Source: Drosophila miranda
Lineage: Eukaryota; Arthropoda; Insecta; Diptera; Drosophilidae
Direction of reading: 5' to 3'
Assembly: GCF_003369915.1 (NCBI RefSeq)
Contig: NC_046674.1
Span: forward strand, 20,215,657 to 20,279,656
DNA: 64,000 bases
Part shown: positions 47,131 to 60,962 of the stretch, piece after piece
Numbering within the stretch: position 1 is the stretch's first letter
How the letters are laid out: every line of letters begins with the position of its first letter
Made by a program: the position numbers and the translations under genes
Notes under the pieces: generated by a model
What the model saw: only the letters and a program-made list of their open reading frames with translations
Told to the model about the DNA's origin: nothing
The model's database searches: none

Positions 47131-50100
47131 TTTCCTGGATTTTCCTTAACGTTTCCCAATCAATTTATGGATTTTTCTTTTGCACAAAATGCGTCGCAAC
47201 TGCTCCGCGGATGTTTCGTCATGCAATTGAGGTCTGGATTGTGTCTCGCGTTCGCGGAAGGGAAGGTTAAATTGGGCCAGTAAGCACCCACGCAACCAAA
47301 AGCTTTCCTCCAAGTGCCGTGCTTGTGGGGTCAAATTGCACTAGGAAAAACACGACCGACGCTGGGTGCCAAGGTTCTCTAACGGTGGTTTCGGGTTCAT
47401 GCACTTTTCTAGGAAGTTTGAGCTTTTGTGCGCGGACCCTACCCTTATCGAAGCCATAAGGGTGCACAAGCATCGGCGTGGATTCTATTTTATGTTCCAA
47501 CCTTGTTGTTGAGCATTTTTTGGGGTTGATTTTTATCGCGCGATTTGAAGAGCTTTTGCCGTCGCCAAAGCTTCCGCCAGAGTTGCCACACCGCGGCACT
47601 AAGAAAGCAATTAAACTTTGCCTCTTCTCCCTCCCCCTTTTGCGACCAGTCCAGCCAGCCAGCCAGCCACTGTCCGTTGCTATGATAAATTTTTGCATTT
47701 TAAAAGTCAATTTACACTGAACTATAAAAATGTAACATAAATTTTGCCAAAGCAGCTCATAAAACTCCCGTCATGGAGCTGGGGCAGAGTCTTCGGCAAG
47801 AGTCGGCAAGCGAAGGGAATCAAAGTCGTGTCGTTGCCACTGGGCAACCATCCTCATCCTCATCATCATCATGGCCCTCATCCTTATCCTCTGTAGCAGC
47901 ACCACCACCACCACCACCACCAGGCGCTTTCACGATGGCGCTCCCGCTGGATGGCCAGCTACTTGTGGGCCTTAATTGATTGTTTTTCTACGAGCTTCGA
48001 GCGGAGGCTGCCTGCCAAATGGAAACCGATGCCGATGCCGATGCTTTTGCTGTGGCTGTTGCTGGTGAGGATGTGGATGTGGACTCCAACTTGGTTTAAG
48101 ATCAGAGAGAGAGAGAGGGCTCACAATGTTGGCTGGCTGGATTGTTGGCCTGGTGGATGATGAAGACCTCAGGGGCAAAATATGCGTTGGTTGTTGTTGC
48201 TGTTTGCGGGCTTGTTATCATTGGGCGTGTTTTATTAACTTTTAAGCTGCCATGCACGCGAGGGGCCATAAAAGTGCAACTGGCGGTGGCGGTGGCGGTG
48301 GCGCAACAGCAACAACTAAAAATCCAAAAGTCAATTAAAAATTTTTTACATTTGTTTGCACACACAGAACGGAACAGAACGAAACGAAATGAAACGAAAC
48401 CGAGGGAAGAGTTCAACTCTTCCAGCTTCGGAGTCCCAGAACCGAGCCTGGCGCGATAATCATAACTGCAAAAAAGTAAGAAAACTACGCGCAGGCGTCG
48501 CCCGGCGATAATTTATGGCCCCAGTGGATCCAGAAGGTGGGCCAGGGGTAGGGGCAGGGGCAGGGGCACAGTTGCAGGTTGCAGGTGAGTTGAGCTGAGT
48601 GTATTGAAATATCATCTTGCAACCATTTGCCGTTCAATTTGCGTTCGCAACGCTCTTTTGATTGGTTTTTCCAACCCATTCCCTCCCGATTGCCGTTGCC
48701 GTTGCCATGTGCCTCCCGAAGACTCGGGCTCCGATTCTGACTCTGACTCTGACTCCGACTACAAATTGATTGCCTTAAAGTAACTTGTAAAATGCATCTA
48801 AGAGCTGGAACAACTGCAAGATGCTACTTCCCCCCTCTGGAGTCATCTGCCTCTGGTGGCTTCTCTTTCAGCAAAAAACAGAAGCAACATTACAAATGTG
48901 TGGCGTTATTGCCACGGGGGAGGAGCGCGCAAACTGCAGCATGAAACATGGAACGTCGACTGCTTTTGATTAAAAAATAAAAAAAAAAAAACAAGAAAGA
49001 AACCCAAGGAGTGGGAGATCTGAGATTCGAGAGTTGGATCTGGAGGCAGGGGATAGCGAAGGGTGGAGAGTGGAGAGTGGAGCTCCCAAAAGCAATCGCC
49101 GTTTGTTAACAAGCATTTCAGCGCATGACAATTGGCATGCACACCTCCGGGCCATTAATATGCAACCGATGCTGACACATTTGGAGCTGCAGCCTCTTGT
49201 CATTCCAGCCATCGAGTGGTGGGGCACGACCGCAGAGAGCTTTAGTTATTTAATCACAGAAAATCTTATGAACATAAATAACATTTCCTCGACTTATTTG
49301 CACAATTTGTTTGCCTGTTTTGACAGTCTGGCTTGGAGGCTGTGTTGAGATAACCAGAGGTAACCAGAGATCCATGATATGAAAGCAGTTATTGTTGCGG
49401 TGGGTCGGGGAGTAGGCGAGAGAGTGTAGACACTAGACATGTGTAACGTAAAGCAATTACATGGAAGGCAAAGCAATAAATGGGATCTACATTTAGTCCA
49501 ACAGATAATCACCATGACACATATATCCCCCCCAAAACTACACCATTTCCCGCACTGTTCTACAGAAACACACTTGCCCATCCTATCATTTACATAATTT
49601 CGCTAAACATTTCACACCTCTCAATGCATCCATTTTCGATGCCGCACATTTGGCCCCACCATGGGGCGATGTCACGTTTTCGGATTCGCATGTTTACCCA
49701 AAATATCAATTGTCGCACATATTTGCATAGGCCAAACACAACGGAGAGGATTGAACGATTGAAGGATTGGGGGCTTGTATTGTCATCTGCATGCCTCGGA
49801 TACATTCGCATCCATCCATCGATGACTTTTGTCGCGCATTTTTGTGGCACTCTTGCCATGTCAGTTTTTGGCCCCGCGCGCTGATGATGAAGATGTTAGC
49901 ATTTCCGATTAAACATGCACCCCCCAAAACGGCACCCCACCCACCCCTCGGCAGACACGCACACACACTCAAGTCTCAAGGGGGTGTTCAATTGTGTCAA
50001 TTTAACGCCTTTTATGCCACACCAACTCTAACCCCCGGCTCGGTTGTTCGTTGAGGTCCTGCCGCACGTTGGGCATATTAATTATTGCAGGGATTGCAAA

Positions 50101-53100
50101 GGATTCAAATAGATCGGAGCATCAGAGCTACTGGCTGTTGGCTACTGGCTGCTGCTGGCTGCTGCTGGAAATCGTGTGGCAGTTGCAACAGTGTTTAGCC
50201 CACACACAAGTGTTAATTACGCCCCGAATGCGATGTGGGCGTGGGCAGAGGGCCCGTCCGATCCAATGGATTCGTCTATTTGCAAAATGCATGCTCGCTT
50301 TACGCTTATCAAACATGATTATTACTAGTCGCCGTCGCCTGTCTAAATATTGGAAATTGACAATATGCCGGCGATGCTTAAATGGTTTACAGATGCTGAA
50401 TGGAGGATGGTACTCGTATAGGATGCTGATGAAGGACTCGTACTTGTGGGTGTCTCTACAGCAAACATTAGCCAGGGATTAAGGAAGCTTCTCCATGGCA
50501 AATGTGGGCGGGGTTTTGTCTAATAAATTGTTATTTAATTTATAGTCTTCTCAGGCACTGGCTGCGAGCAATATGAGCATAAATATGAGGGCCTCTCCTC
50601 GAGAGGAGATATATTTACTATTCGTATTCTGGAAAGGGTATAAACCTATTCCCAATAGCTATTTGTTTTCAGCAAAAATTATGCAATATTTAATCAAGTC
50701 CCTTGCTGCCCTTTGGCTATATCTAATCAGTGATGTTCGAAAGGTAAAGTATATCCAAAATTTCACCGCTTAGGCTTAAAGACACTTGCCTCGCCTCGCT
50801 GGATTGACTGTCTGTCTGTCTGTCTGTCTGTCTTTATTTCTGTCAGGAGCTGTCGTTGCGCTGGTCTGGCAAATATCCTTGATATCATTTAGTCAACTGG
50901 AAAAAATTCAATCAGCATACTTGGCAAATATTCAACAACGATGTGGATGTCGATGTCGATGTCGACAGGCAGCGATTGTTTGACTGAATGAGCAGTGGGT
51001 GGTTAGGGCCTGGCAGCCCTGCCAGGAGGCCTTATGGGGTGGGGCGGGATGTGGTGTTGTAGTCGTCCTAGGGCTGGGGAGACCGTGTTCGCTGCATAAA
51101 TCAACAGCAAATAAATGCTGATACGCTGAAAGTTCGTCTTGGGATGCTGCTTTTGGCTGAAACAAAAAATCATGCGAAGCGGAAACGAAAAGTACAAAAG
51201 GAACAGCAGAAAGAACACAGAAAGAAAAGCGAGTGGAAGAGAGAAAAATTCGCATTCGATAATTGAATTTTCCGTGGAGGAGAATAGGAATAGGAAAAAA
51301 ATATCTAAAAGAGAGAGAGAGAGGGAGTGGGAGTGGGAGAGGGAGAGGGAGGTTGAACCCCCAGCAGGCAGCGTGTCCAGCGATGCATGCGTCGCACGTA
51401 GCCCCGAGGAGCAGTCGAATGGGTAGCGTCGAATGGTAGCTTCAGATGGAGGAGGAGCAGGTCCTAGAGCTTGGCCAGAGATGGAGCTGCTGCCATATTA
51501 TGTGCACAATAAATAGACGTGATCAGCATGAGCAAGGTGAGGGAGCATCGCTGTCGTCCTCGTCCACGTCCTCGTCCTCGTCTCTGTCGTCGTTGTCCTT
51601 GCGCTTGGCTGAGCGGCCACATCGCTGGCTGCATGCTGAGAAGTAGCTGGGATTTGGGGGGAGGCCATGCCACATGCCTCGAGTGGCAGGAGGCAGCGAA
51701 GGAAGCACTTGAGAGGATGTTGACTGAGTTTTTCTTCAACTTCTTTTTTGCCGACTGTTTCCGGCTTTTGTTGCACGAAAAGTGCTCGACAGAATCTTTT
51801 GTCCGTCTGCATCTGTGTGCGCGCGTGTGTGTGTGTGTGTGTCTGCGTGTGGGTGTTCGCTCAGGGGGTGGTGGCTAAGTATGCCAGGCAGCGCCCAGCA
51901 CAGACCCCACCCCAGCCTCCGTCCCTGTTGCTCCTCTTTTCCAACCGCCCCTCGAGATGTTGAAACTTCCGAAAAACAAGGCGCCGCTAAACTTTTTTTA
52001 TGCTAACTTACTTTGTAGTTTCTTCTTATTTGCAACTTTGATTTTTGTTTATTTTTGCTTTCAACCCTCCGACGTGGAGAAAAAAAGTAGCTCCAAGCGG
52101 GGGTGGAATAAGCACACACAACCCCTAAGAAGGTAAGGGAGACAGAGCGAAAGAGACACAGAGAAAATGGCGGCAAAATGGCAGAGCAGCTTCAACTTTG
52201 AAACATTTCTTGACATGGAAAATGTCCTTGTACTTTGTTTTTCCTTCTGTCTTTCGAGGCTTTAAAATGCGCCATTTTCTTGTTTGCGGACCCCAGCCAG
52301 GCCTACCCTGCCTCGCTCTCCCCCTTGCACACCCCTCCGTTTTGGTATCCCACTCTGCCAACCGGAAGTTTTATGAATTTTCTACAAAGCATCAAAGTTT
52401 TTTCCATCCTCTGGATGTCCTTTGGGTTTCCATCTTCGTTTTCTTTTGCTTTTTAAAAAGTGTCGCTCCTGCTGCTGCTGCTGCTTCTGCTTCTGGGGAA
52501 TCACTGCAGTGTGAATAATGACAAAAAGCCGAGCCAAGGAAGTGGAGGAAATTGTACTGGGGGGTGCTGTTGTGCTGCTGCGTCAGGAAATATTCATAAA
52601 AAATCATCAAGAACTTCTGGAGCTGAGAAATGGTTGGGTCTCTTTGCTTTCATGCGGGCTGGAATCAAACGAATTTCAAACATTTCACTCTAAGACAATT
52701 AAAACATAGCTAAAAAAGGGAAATTTTGTCACCCTATCTTGTGGGTTTTTCGATCAAATTACGAATAACATCACCTAATGAAGTTATTAGGCGCGTCAAT
52801 GAAGGTCAACGAATTGACATTTAATGAAGTGAAAGGCCCAGCCCGCACTCTTCAGAAATGATCTTTTAATTGCCAAGGAGAGCACCTAACTGCAATTAGC
52901 TTTAAATATCAAACTCTTCTATATTGTAGGGCTGATGATAATGATGTTGCCCGGACAATTGACAGAGCATGAAGCGTGGAAACTAATGTGTGGAAACTAA
53001 TTAGAGAGTGTCATTTGTTGAAAGGGTTGAAGAGGGTCATCACAAGGGACATTTGCTAGGGAAGGTGTTTTTCTTTCTTTTATTGTAAATATAAGTGTAA

Positions 53101-53396
53101 CAGTAAGTAACAGTAATCTGCTCATTTTAGTTTTTAAAAAAATCTCTAATAGTTTTCTTTGCACGGTTTTCTTGTAGCAGTAGCTCGTTTCGTGTTTCCT
53201 AAAATTCAATTCAATTTTAATCAGATTTTCAAATTCTTGAGTGGCGCTAAGAGCGCCTTCGATAGTATCGATAAGAAATCAGCTGTGCGCATGCGTAAAT
53301 TTTGCAAACAAGTTTATTCTCCGGCGGCGCGGCGCGTTTTGGATCGACTTTGTGTTCTAGTTGTGTTTGATAACCAATAATTCTCAGCAAATTCCA
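47131..53396. other. 6.3-kb non-coding block
   Basis: No exon can be supported. It contains CAGCAGCACCACCACC near 47.89 kb, GA-rich tracts near 48.10 and 51.31 kb (possible GAGA-factor sites), a CTGTCTGT tract at 50.81 kb, and a GT tract at 51.82 kb. Frames through the GA and CTC tracts are low-complexity artefacts. Confidence 0.55.
53266..53273. promoter_or_regulatory. TATCGATA (DRE/BEAF-type) motif upstream of SAM-like gene
   Basis: A perfect palindromic motif 124 bp upstream of the start codon at 53397, a position typical for a DREF-type proximal promoter. Confidence 0.6.
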
Positions 53397-55548
53397 ATGG
53401 AGAAACGTGAAGAAGAGTACGAAACTCTTTGGGAGTTCTTAAAGAAAATTAAAATGGAATCTGTGTTTGAGGACTTGAAAGGTAAGCGATAAGACGTGGG
53501 CTACATACATACATGTATCCATGTGCATATGCATACGCACATGCATACTATGCTATACTCGAACATGATTGATCATGATCAATCCACAGTCAAAAGCAAA
53601 ACGCAGAGGCACAACAATAAGACGCCAATCACGCCAGCTTCACAGCTGTATGTATGCATATGTATGTATGTACATATGTATGTTGCATGCATGTGTTTTC
53701 TAATCATTAAGTGTACAGCACATGTGCTGCTGTGCTTTTTAAAGTCGAGCTATAGCTTATTGAGACATACATACGTAAATGTAGATGGTGCATAGTGTTT
53801 CCGACCACATAAATTGTATATATATATTGATCAGCATCAATAGCCAAGTCGATGTAGCCATGTCTGTCTATCCGACTGCCAGTCACGATGAGCGCCTTAA
53901 GCACAGACTACAATTAACCATGACTAGCAGGCTGCTGATCATTATTGTAGCCAGAAGGACCAAATGCAATTTCAGTGGCTACGCAACCCCCTTCTACGCG
54001 CTTTCTCATTCTCCCTATCCCACTCTTAATCGTGCAGTGCCCCTCTTCCTAGGGAAGGGTAGCTCTCGATACAGTTATCACGGATGGTGTTTGTGTTAGA
54101 ATAGAGAAAAGGAGGTAGACGTAAAAAATAGAAATAAAATATTCAATATTTCTGATCAATGAGGTCATTACCTGTCACCCAGTCAGTACCTTAGTACTGG
54201 GTATAGAAGTAGAGCCGCTGCTCGTAGCGCTTGTTTTTTATGAAATCACTCAAGACCCATCCGGTTTTACTAATTTTCTTACCTATTTTCATTATTGATG
54301 GACCTACTTCATTCAATTCTTATATTTTCGATATTTCATTCTTTGAAAAATACTTACCACAACCCATATACATATGTATAATGTCTCTCTATTACATAAC
54401 ATAGGTCGTTGTCATCGCCCGACCTTTTATTTTCACAGATACAAATGACCCGACTCGTTAACTTCTATAAAATCGCGGTCAATCGAGGCTATTTTTTTTG
54501 GGTTTGCTTTTGAAACTGTCATCTGTGTAATGTTATTAGATATAGTTAGTACTACAGTAGTAAATCCTGCGACAGAATATTTTCTGCATTTAATTTAATT
54601 GCTAGTAATTTTAATAAATGTATGCTTAAAAAAAAATTCACATTCAACGATTTCTTTAGATTGTGCTGTAAATATTTGTGGTTTTATGTGGTTTGGAGTG
54701 TATATTCGAAGAATAATTAGTTTAAAATAAACTGTATGTGTCCTGTTCGAGTGTCTCGGAGTGTGTATTCGAATCTAAATTAGTTTAAAATGCACTTAAA
54801 ATGTATCCTTTTAAAGTAGCATAATTAAAAAAAATATTTTACCCAAATATATGAAATTTCCAGCTGTAGAAGTCACATACGATCGATTGAAATTTTTAAA
54901 CAGTGAGGATGTCAAAGATGCCATACGTTTGGTAGGCCCACGCGCCGAATTTCGTGAAAAACTTTTAATGATGAAACGGACAGAGGTAAATAAATGTAGG
55001 TAGATTTAAAGATCTATGCACAATCAATTTGAGAACTCAACTACATTCCATTACGTTTTCCCACTCTTTTGATTACAGTTTGGAAACATTAAAGGATACA
55101 TAGATCTTAGAGTACAGCACAAAGTAATTACATTTTTTGATCACATTTGTGTTATACTAACAATTTTGCTTTGCTTAGAATTTGGAACAACTTATAAATA
55201 GATCTCCTGAGGGCCTGACTGTGCTTCAGTCTTTCAAAGCAAAAAATTGCCTAAGCCAAGAACAGAGAGAGTTTTTGGTTCAACTTCTCTTAGGTGAAGT
55301 TGATAACAATCGCAATGCCATCAAAATGCAAACATTATGCACTTTACTGGACGAAATAGTAGCTTTATTTCCCTCCGAAGAATCCAGGAAGGTAACTCAG
55401 TTTGTTCAATCTGAGCATTATTTTATTATCTAAAGAAATGCATTCGTAATTGATTTTTGTTTTTTAGATCTTTGGAGCCTTGGAAGTGCATCCTCTATTT
55501 TTTGGCCGCAATGGAATTCCAAAGCATTTGCATAACGATCTATACTAA
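53397..55548 (+). CDS. small SAM-like protein (five exons), function unknown
   Basis: I do not recognise a named gene. Exons 53397-53481, 54864-54985, 55079-55123, 55179-55391 and 55468-55548 join in frame for 181 residues; each junction has GT and AG. The N-terminal half (EEEYETLWEFLKKI; YDRLKFLNSEDVKDAIRLVG; PRAEFREKLL) has the spacing of a SAM-like helical domain, with the LxxL, ED and GPRxxFrekL pattern of its last helix. The C-terminal half (VLQSFKAKNCLSQEQREFLV; LCTLLDEIVALFPSEESRKI) resembles uncharacterised insect proteins that pair a SAM-like domain with a helical region. It lacks the long C-terminal part I would expect in such relatives, so it may be a shortened paralogue. Intron 1 is 1.4 kb and holds an INE-1-like repeat. 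A DRE motif sits upstream. Confidence 0.72.
53791..54230 (+). mobile_element. INE-1/DINE-1-like repeat within intron 1 of the SAM-like gene
   Basis: TTTCCGACCACATAAATTG, TATATATATTGATCAGCATC, AATAGCCAAGTCGATGTAGC and CATGTCTGTCTATCCG follow in order, as in INE-1. Its later part (AGCCAGAAG, CCCACTCTTAATCGTGCAG, GAATAGAGAAAAGGAGGTAG, GTAGAGCCGCTGC) aligns with the copy at 23.7 kb. It has no coding capacity. Boundaries are approximate. Confidence 0.75.
54690..54815. repeat. diverged tandem duplication in intron 1, ~80-bp unit
   Basis: GGAGTGT(A/G)TATTCGAA is followed by a few bases, TTAGTTTAAAAT, then TGT(G/A)TCCT, in both halves. Units start near 54700 and 54766. Confidence 0.6.
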
Positions 55549-57452
55549 ATAAGTTTTTACACCATTACAAAGTACATTAAATCATAATTAATCTCATAAA
55601 TGCTTTAAGAATATCTGTAAGAAAATGTAGGAAAATCAAAATAAATATGTTTTATGGGAGGGGTGGATCCGATCCTTCTCATTGTTCCATCGCACTCAAA
55701 TGAAAATATAGCCTATTTAAGGTCTGATTTGATGGTTTTTCAGATAGCTATGCATTCTAACCTCTTGCACTTTTATTTTCTTTAAAGTTTAGGCATTTCC
55801 CTTGCCATTTATCTAGGTTTTTTGGTTGGGTTTCTCAGGAGAATCAGCATAAATTATGCACGCCCACTTGCGAATGCAGTTCGTGCGTGCGTATGCCTCC
55901 CGCTGTCTCACATCATCACTCTGTGCTGCTGCACGTGCCTCGCTGTGTACACAGCACAGTACAGGTGCGAGGCGACGCGACGCACAATTAAGCGGCAAGT
56001 GGCAAGTGGCACGGAGGAGGCTGCTCAAGGACTGCGCTGCTTATTGAATTTTCATATTTTATGCCTGGGCCTCGGCCTGGGCCTGGGACTGGAACTGGGA
56101 CTCGCTCAACTATGTAAAGTGGATTTGATAAACGAATTAGGCATCTCGCTGGCTCGAAACTTTGGCCAAACAAACAAATCAGCGGCAGCAGCAGGGAAAA
56201 AAGTGCCACGCCACGCCACGCCACGCCCCCGCCCAGGAGTGGCGCCTCAGCAGGGGGGCCCCTTCTGTGGGCGGGTCGGGGCATAATCGAATTTATTTGT
56301 CTGAGGGTTTCTTTCGGCCAAAGTTTTTTGCAAAGCTTGCAGCGGTTTCCAGCAGCTACTCTCAGGGTTTTGAGTTCAGCCTCCCTTGGCCCTTCCCTGT
56401 CGAATGCTTGGGCCCTAACCACATTTGCACACGCTCGTCCTCACACGAGATTTGATTTTATTTCGTAGCTGAAATTTTCGGCTGCGGACTCGGATTCGGA
56501 TACGGATTCGGATCCGGATCGGGCTGCTCTTCCAACTGCTGCTGTGTAAAATTAGCAGCATAAGATTGGATTATCTTTATGTGTTGTACAACTTGCTCGA
56601 GTCGAGTCGAGTAGTATCTGCTCTCAACTCTCAACTCCCATCGTATCCGCATCTCCATCCCCATCCCCCTTCCCCATCCCGATCCCCGACCCGGAGTCGA
56701 CCCTTTTTTCCAGTGGCAGACATCGCCGCCCTGTGATTATATATGTCGAAGCACGTGCCACGATTAGGCGAACGGCGTTGCGTTGAAGCGTGAGAGGATG
56801 GCAGGACAGAGGCAGGAGGAGGCGGAGATAGAGGCGACACTTTTGTTGAATTGCTAATTTGCTTAAAGTCAGCCTTTCTCTCGGTTGAGTGGAGGACAAC
56901 GGTAGCGGTAGCGGCAGCGGTTCCCTTCTCAATTGGATTAGGTCGAGAGTGGCATCAGTTTTTGGGCATTGCCATTCAGATGCGAGCTGATAACGGAAAT
57001 AATGGCTGTATTATGGGGTTAGTCACACGATTTAATGCGAATCAATGAGTGTATCACTGGAACTGTTTACAAGGGCTTCAAGCTGTTTCAGAAAAATCCA
57101 GAATATCCATCAAAATGGGATGAACGTGAACGCGAAGGTCTCTCCATATTTGTGATATCGGCTATTTTGTTCCATCCCATCCAGCAATTCATCTCTCGGG
57201 TTGGGAAAGACTTTCCCAGCTGCTCTGGCAACCACACGAAACCCCTCTCTAATTGGAACCCCATTACTGGCTCTATAATATAGCCATCTCCATCCGCTTC
57301 TCGGACTGCGGCTATAAAGTCAATTAATCGACTAAAGTGCGGGATAATAATTCAGAGCTCAGAGAAACCGCGACAACCGCCAAAAAGCGGCGAGCACCTC
57401 GAGACGTCTCTATATAAATGGGCCCCCGGACTGGGCAAGGGAATATCTCTCT

Positions 57453-57520
57453 ATGGAGATGGGGATGGCGATGGCGATGGGTATGGGTATGCGGATGGGT
57501 ATGGGCATGGGGATGGGGCT
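57453..57520. repeat. GATGGG / GATGGC hexamer repeat
   Basis: About eleven hexamers (GATGGG, GATGGC, GTATGG variants). Confidence 0.85.
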
Positions 57521-59246
57521 CTTGCCAGTCAATGTTTGTGGTGGTGCCTGGTGCCTCGCGCCTCGCGCCTTTTGCTGTTTGTTTTTGATGTTGATGAATG
57601 TCGGTTGCCACAACTTTCTGCTCTTTCTGGCTGTTGTTTTAGTTGGGTATACAAACACGGGTATACCTTTTATTTTCTGACCGTTTTCCGTTGTTCTCGT
57701 TTAATGTTTTCATTTTGTGGATTTGTCGGTTGTTTTGTTGCGTGCTGCTTGATGCATGTTCCCTCACATTTCATGGACCTAAGGAGTGAGAGAGAGAGAG
57801 AGATCCACTTAACCTTGTGATTGATATGTTGCAATAATTCTTATCAAACAATGACCAAAAAGCAATGAAAAATCGACCGCAGCGCCTTTCCCATAGATGG
57901 ATATCACTCCCTCTCCCTGCCCCTCCCCTTTCCCCACCCGAAAAAAAAGCCAAAGGAACAAACAACAAAAAGCTCAATGAGAAAAACATTCCGAAATTTC
58001 GTGTGTGCACAATTCTCACTTTTGTAAACAGTATTAAGAAATATTAATTTTCATTTATCATTTTGATTGAGCGATCAAATCACAAGAGATGAAGACGAGT
58101 CTCGCTTCCCTCGCTGTCGCTGTCGCTTCTCTCTCTCTCTCTATCTCTCTTTTATTGAGACTCTGTCTCATTCTCGGTTTGTTTTCTCGTGTGATTTCTT
58201 TATTATGATAGCAGAGATTCTCTTTTAATGATCTTTCGTCGTCTTGATTTATGATCCCCAAGCCCAAAACCCAAAGTCCAAGCTGAAGTCCGAGTGGAAT
58301 CGAGCCCATCCTAACCTCAGCTTTTGGCCGCAAGGTGTCGAAACTGCAACCGTTGGGGGCAGGGGCCATCGCCCATCGCCATCGCCATCCCGTGGCCTGG
58401 GAAAGGGAGTACACGAAGCAGTCGTGTGGGCGTGGATTGGCCTGAAAATGTATGTTAAATCATTTCCCAGGCTCGGGAGTAGACATAGTCTTGGGAGGTA
58501 TCAAGAAGATATGTTTAAAAAAACAAATAGTAAATTGATTTAGATTGAATTGTGAGCTCCAAAAGGCTGATGCCAATAGAATTGGTTGAGTTATGATGTA
58601 TGGAAGAAATCCATGAAATCGCATAACATTTGCTTGATTTATGATACGGGATTGATGGGTCTCTAAGGATATGATGAAACCAAAACAAAATCAGAGAGAT
58701 TTCTTAGGACTTTCGATGAAAACTTGAAAGTAAAAGCTGGTTGTTGAAGGATTTACAGGATGGAGGGACTCTCAAGTGTAGTATGACCTCTGAAGCTGTG
58801 CCCCCGCCCTGTTCCACCCACTTCCCACACCCCTTCCGTGGCACACGAGTGCCGTGCCGTGCCGTCAACTCTCTCGACTCTCGACTTTTGTTCTTTTCTT
58901 TCCTGTTCAGCCAAGACTTAACTTAATTATACCCTGTAAATGGGCGTTCGAGTTGTGCAATCCCTTTTGGCCTTTTGAGAACCAGAGGGCTGGGTTGGGT
59001 TGCGAGTGGGGTGGGGTGGGTGGGTTCGTCTGATTTCCTGCCGCCAGCGAGTGAAAAGAACCTTTTTGTAAGCCGCTTAGATCCCGAGGGGTTCCGTTCG
59101 GCGAGAGGTCCCTGGGACCAGTTTTATCGACTAACAAATGCTGCAAGCGTGTAAATTAAAATTCGGTTTTTGTGGTTGCCACACTTGCATAACACCCCGT
59201 ACTCCGCACAAACACACAGATACAGTGGCACCACCACCACCAACAA

Positions 59247-59282
59247 CACCGACACCGTCACCGTCACCGTCACCGTCACCAA
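59247..59282. repeat. (CACCGT)n hexamer repeat
   Basis: Perfect CACCGT units repeated about five times, with CACCGA at one edge. Confidence 0.85.
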
Positions 59283-60926
59283 CGGGCGGGCAAACAACCC
59301 ACACTCGCAGAGAACCACACTTAACCACATAGAGACATGTGCTCTATAATTTATTTTGACATGTTTGCCAACACATTTCAATTGATTTTATTGTTGGCCG
59401 GCAGTCGACTATATAAAAATGAAATAAACTGGAATCAGATGAAATGTATCACAATTATTGAAATATGAGAACCTTGCTCCATAACTCCCTACAGTGCTCT
59501 CTGATACGCACAGAGAGATATGTACATACATACGTGTATGTATGTATGTACGTGTCGGACTCCCTCATCTGCCAAAAAACCACAAAGCAGACAGAGGACG
59601 CCACCCCCAGCCAGCTCCTCCCTAGGCAACTCCCTCGCTGGCAAATAGTTTTGCGGATTTGAAAATTAACAAATTGAATTAAATGCGCGACTGGGCAGCA
59701 GAACAGAACAGAACAGAGCCCAAACCAACGCAACCAACCCTGGCAACCAGTACCCCCTCTGGCAATCTGGTACTTGTGTCTCTCCATAGAATACACCCCT
59801 TCTACACCCCCCTCTATTACCCTCCTCCAGGCAGTAGTTTAGTTTTATTTTGGTTGGATTTACGCCTGTTTGCATTTTCTGGTTGGGTTTTTGAGTTTGT
59901 CATAAATGTATCAAACAATTTTGCATATTTTTGTTGTCGGCGCGATGATAATCATCGCGATGATAATCGCTGCATATGTGTCTTCATGTGGCAAATTGCG
60001 GCAATTGTTGTTAATGATTAGGCCATGAAAAAATTATACAGATCAATGGCCTTTGATTGCGGTTACAGTTTGCTGCTGGGGTTTGCTCTTTGGCAGGTGG
60101 TCTCTAGGGGCAGGTGCTCTCATGGGGGGATGTGCGGCATCAAAAGGGTAGCTCTAGCAACGGATTTAAAGCAAAAGAGGAATAACTTTTCTTGTGAGAT
60201 TTTTTAAAAAGTGGAAAATTTTGATATTTGTGCATATTTTAAAGCAAACAATTTGCATGTAAATACTCATACACATACTCGTATGTGGGTGGAAAAGTTC
60301 TTGTGTGTTTGCTATGGCATATGGCATATGGAATATGTCTGTATCTGTGTTTGTTTGTATTTGTGATGCCTTCCTTCGCCAGTGAAAATATTCGACAATA
60401 TTTTCCAACAGCCAAAGCAAACATCAAAAGGATTCAAGCAAACGAATGCCAAATGCTCTGGATGATTACAGTAGAGACTTTTGTTGGGCTTACACTTTCA
60501 TCTGGATTCGATCTGGGACTAGAAGGACTAAATTGAATAAAGATTTGAGTAGGAAATGAAAATTCTTCCAATAGAATTGCGGGAAGGATGGATATGGATA
60601 CATTGAGATCTTTTGGAACCAATAGAAAATATGTATATTCTATGTTGCTTTTATGTGCCACCAACTGCTTCCAGATACCCTTTCCTCGGCCTCTCTCTCT
60701 CTTCCATTCCTCTACACCTCTTTGGCTGGCAGTAAATATGCATTTTGTTGAATTTTCCATTTCCCCTTTCCATTTGGACAACCATTTTGCGCATTTTTAT
60801 GTTGTTTATTTTTGGCAGCTTTTTAAAAAAACATCAGAACTTTTCATTTACATATTCGCTTTGTAAAGAGACACAGAGCGACGACACAGAGAGACAGAGG
60901 GAAGAGGAGAAAAGCCAGAGAAGAGA

Positions 60927-60962
60927 GATGGAGATGGAGACAGAGACAGAGACAGAGAGAGA
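60927..60962. repeat. GA-rich / CAGAGA repeat
   Basis: GGAGAT and GACAGA hexamers repeat. Possible GAGA-factor binding sequence. Confidence 0.6.

Noticed and set aside
51498-51878. Overlapping frames in three phases around 51.5-51.9 kb
   Set aside because: They run through CGTC and GT simple repeats, which keep all frames open by composition.
57411-57418. TATATAAA as a core promoter
   Set aside because: It is well spaced in GC-rich context, but no downstream exon or start codon with a credible product can be found; similar strings occur at 1725, 5197 and 12001.
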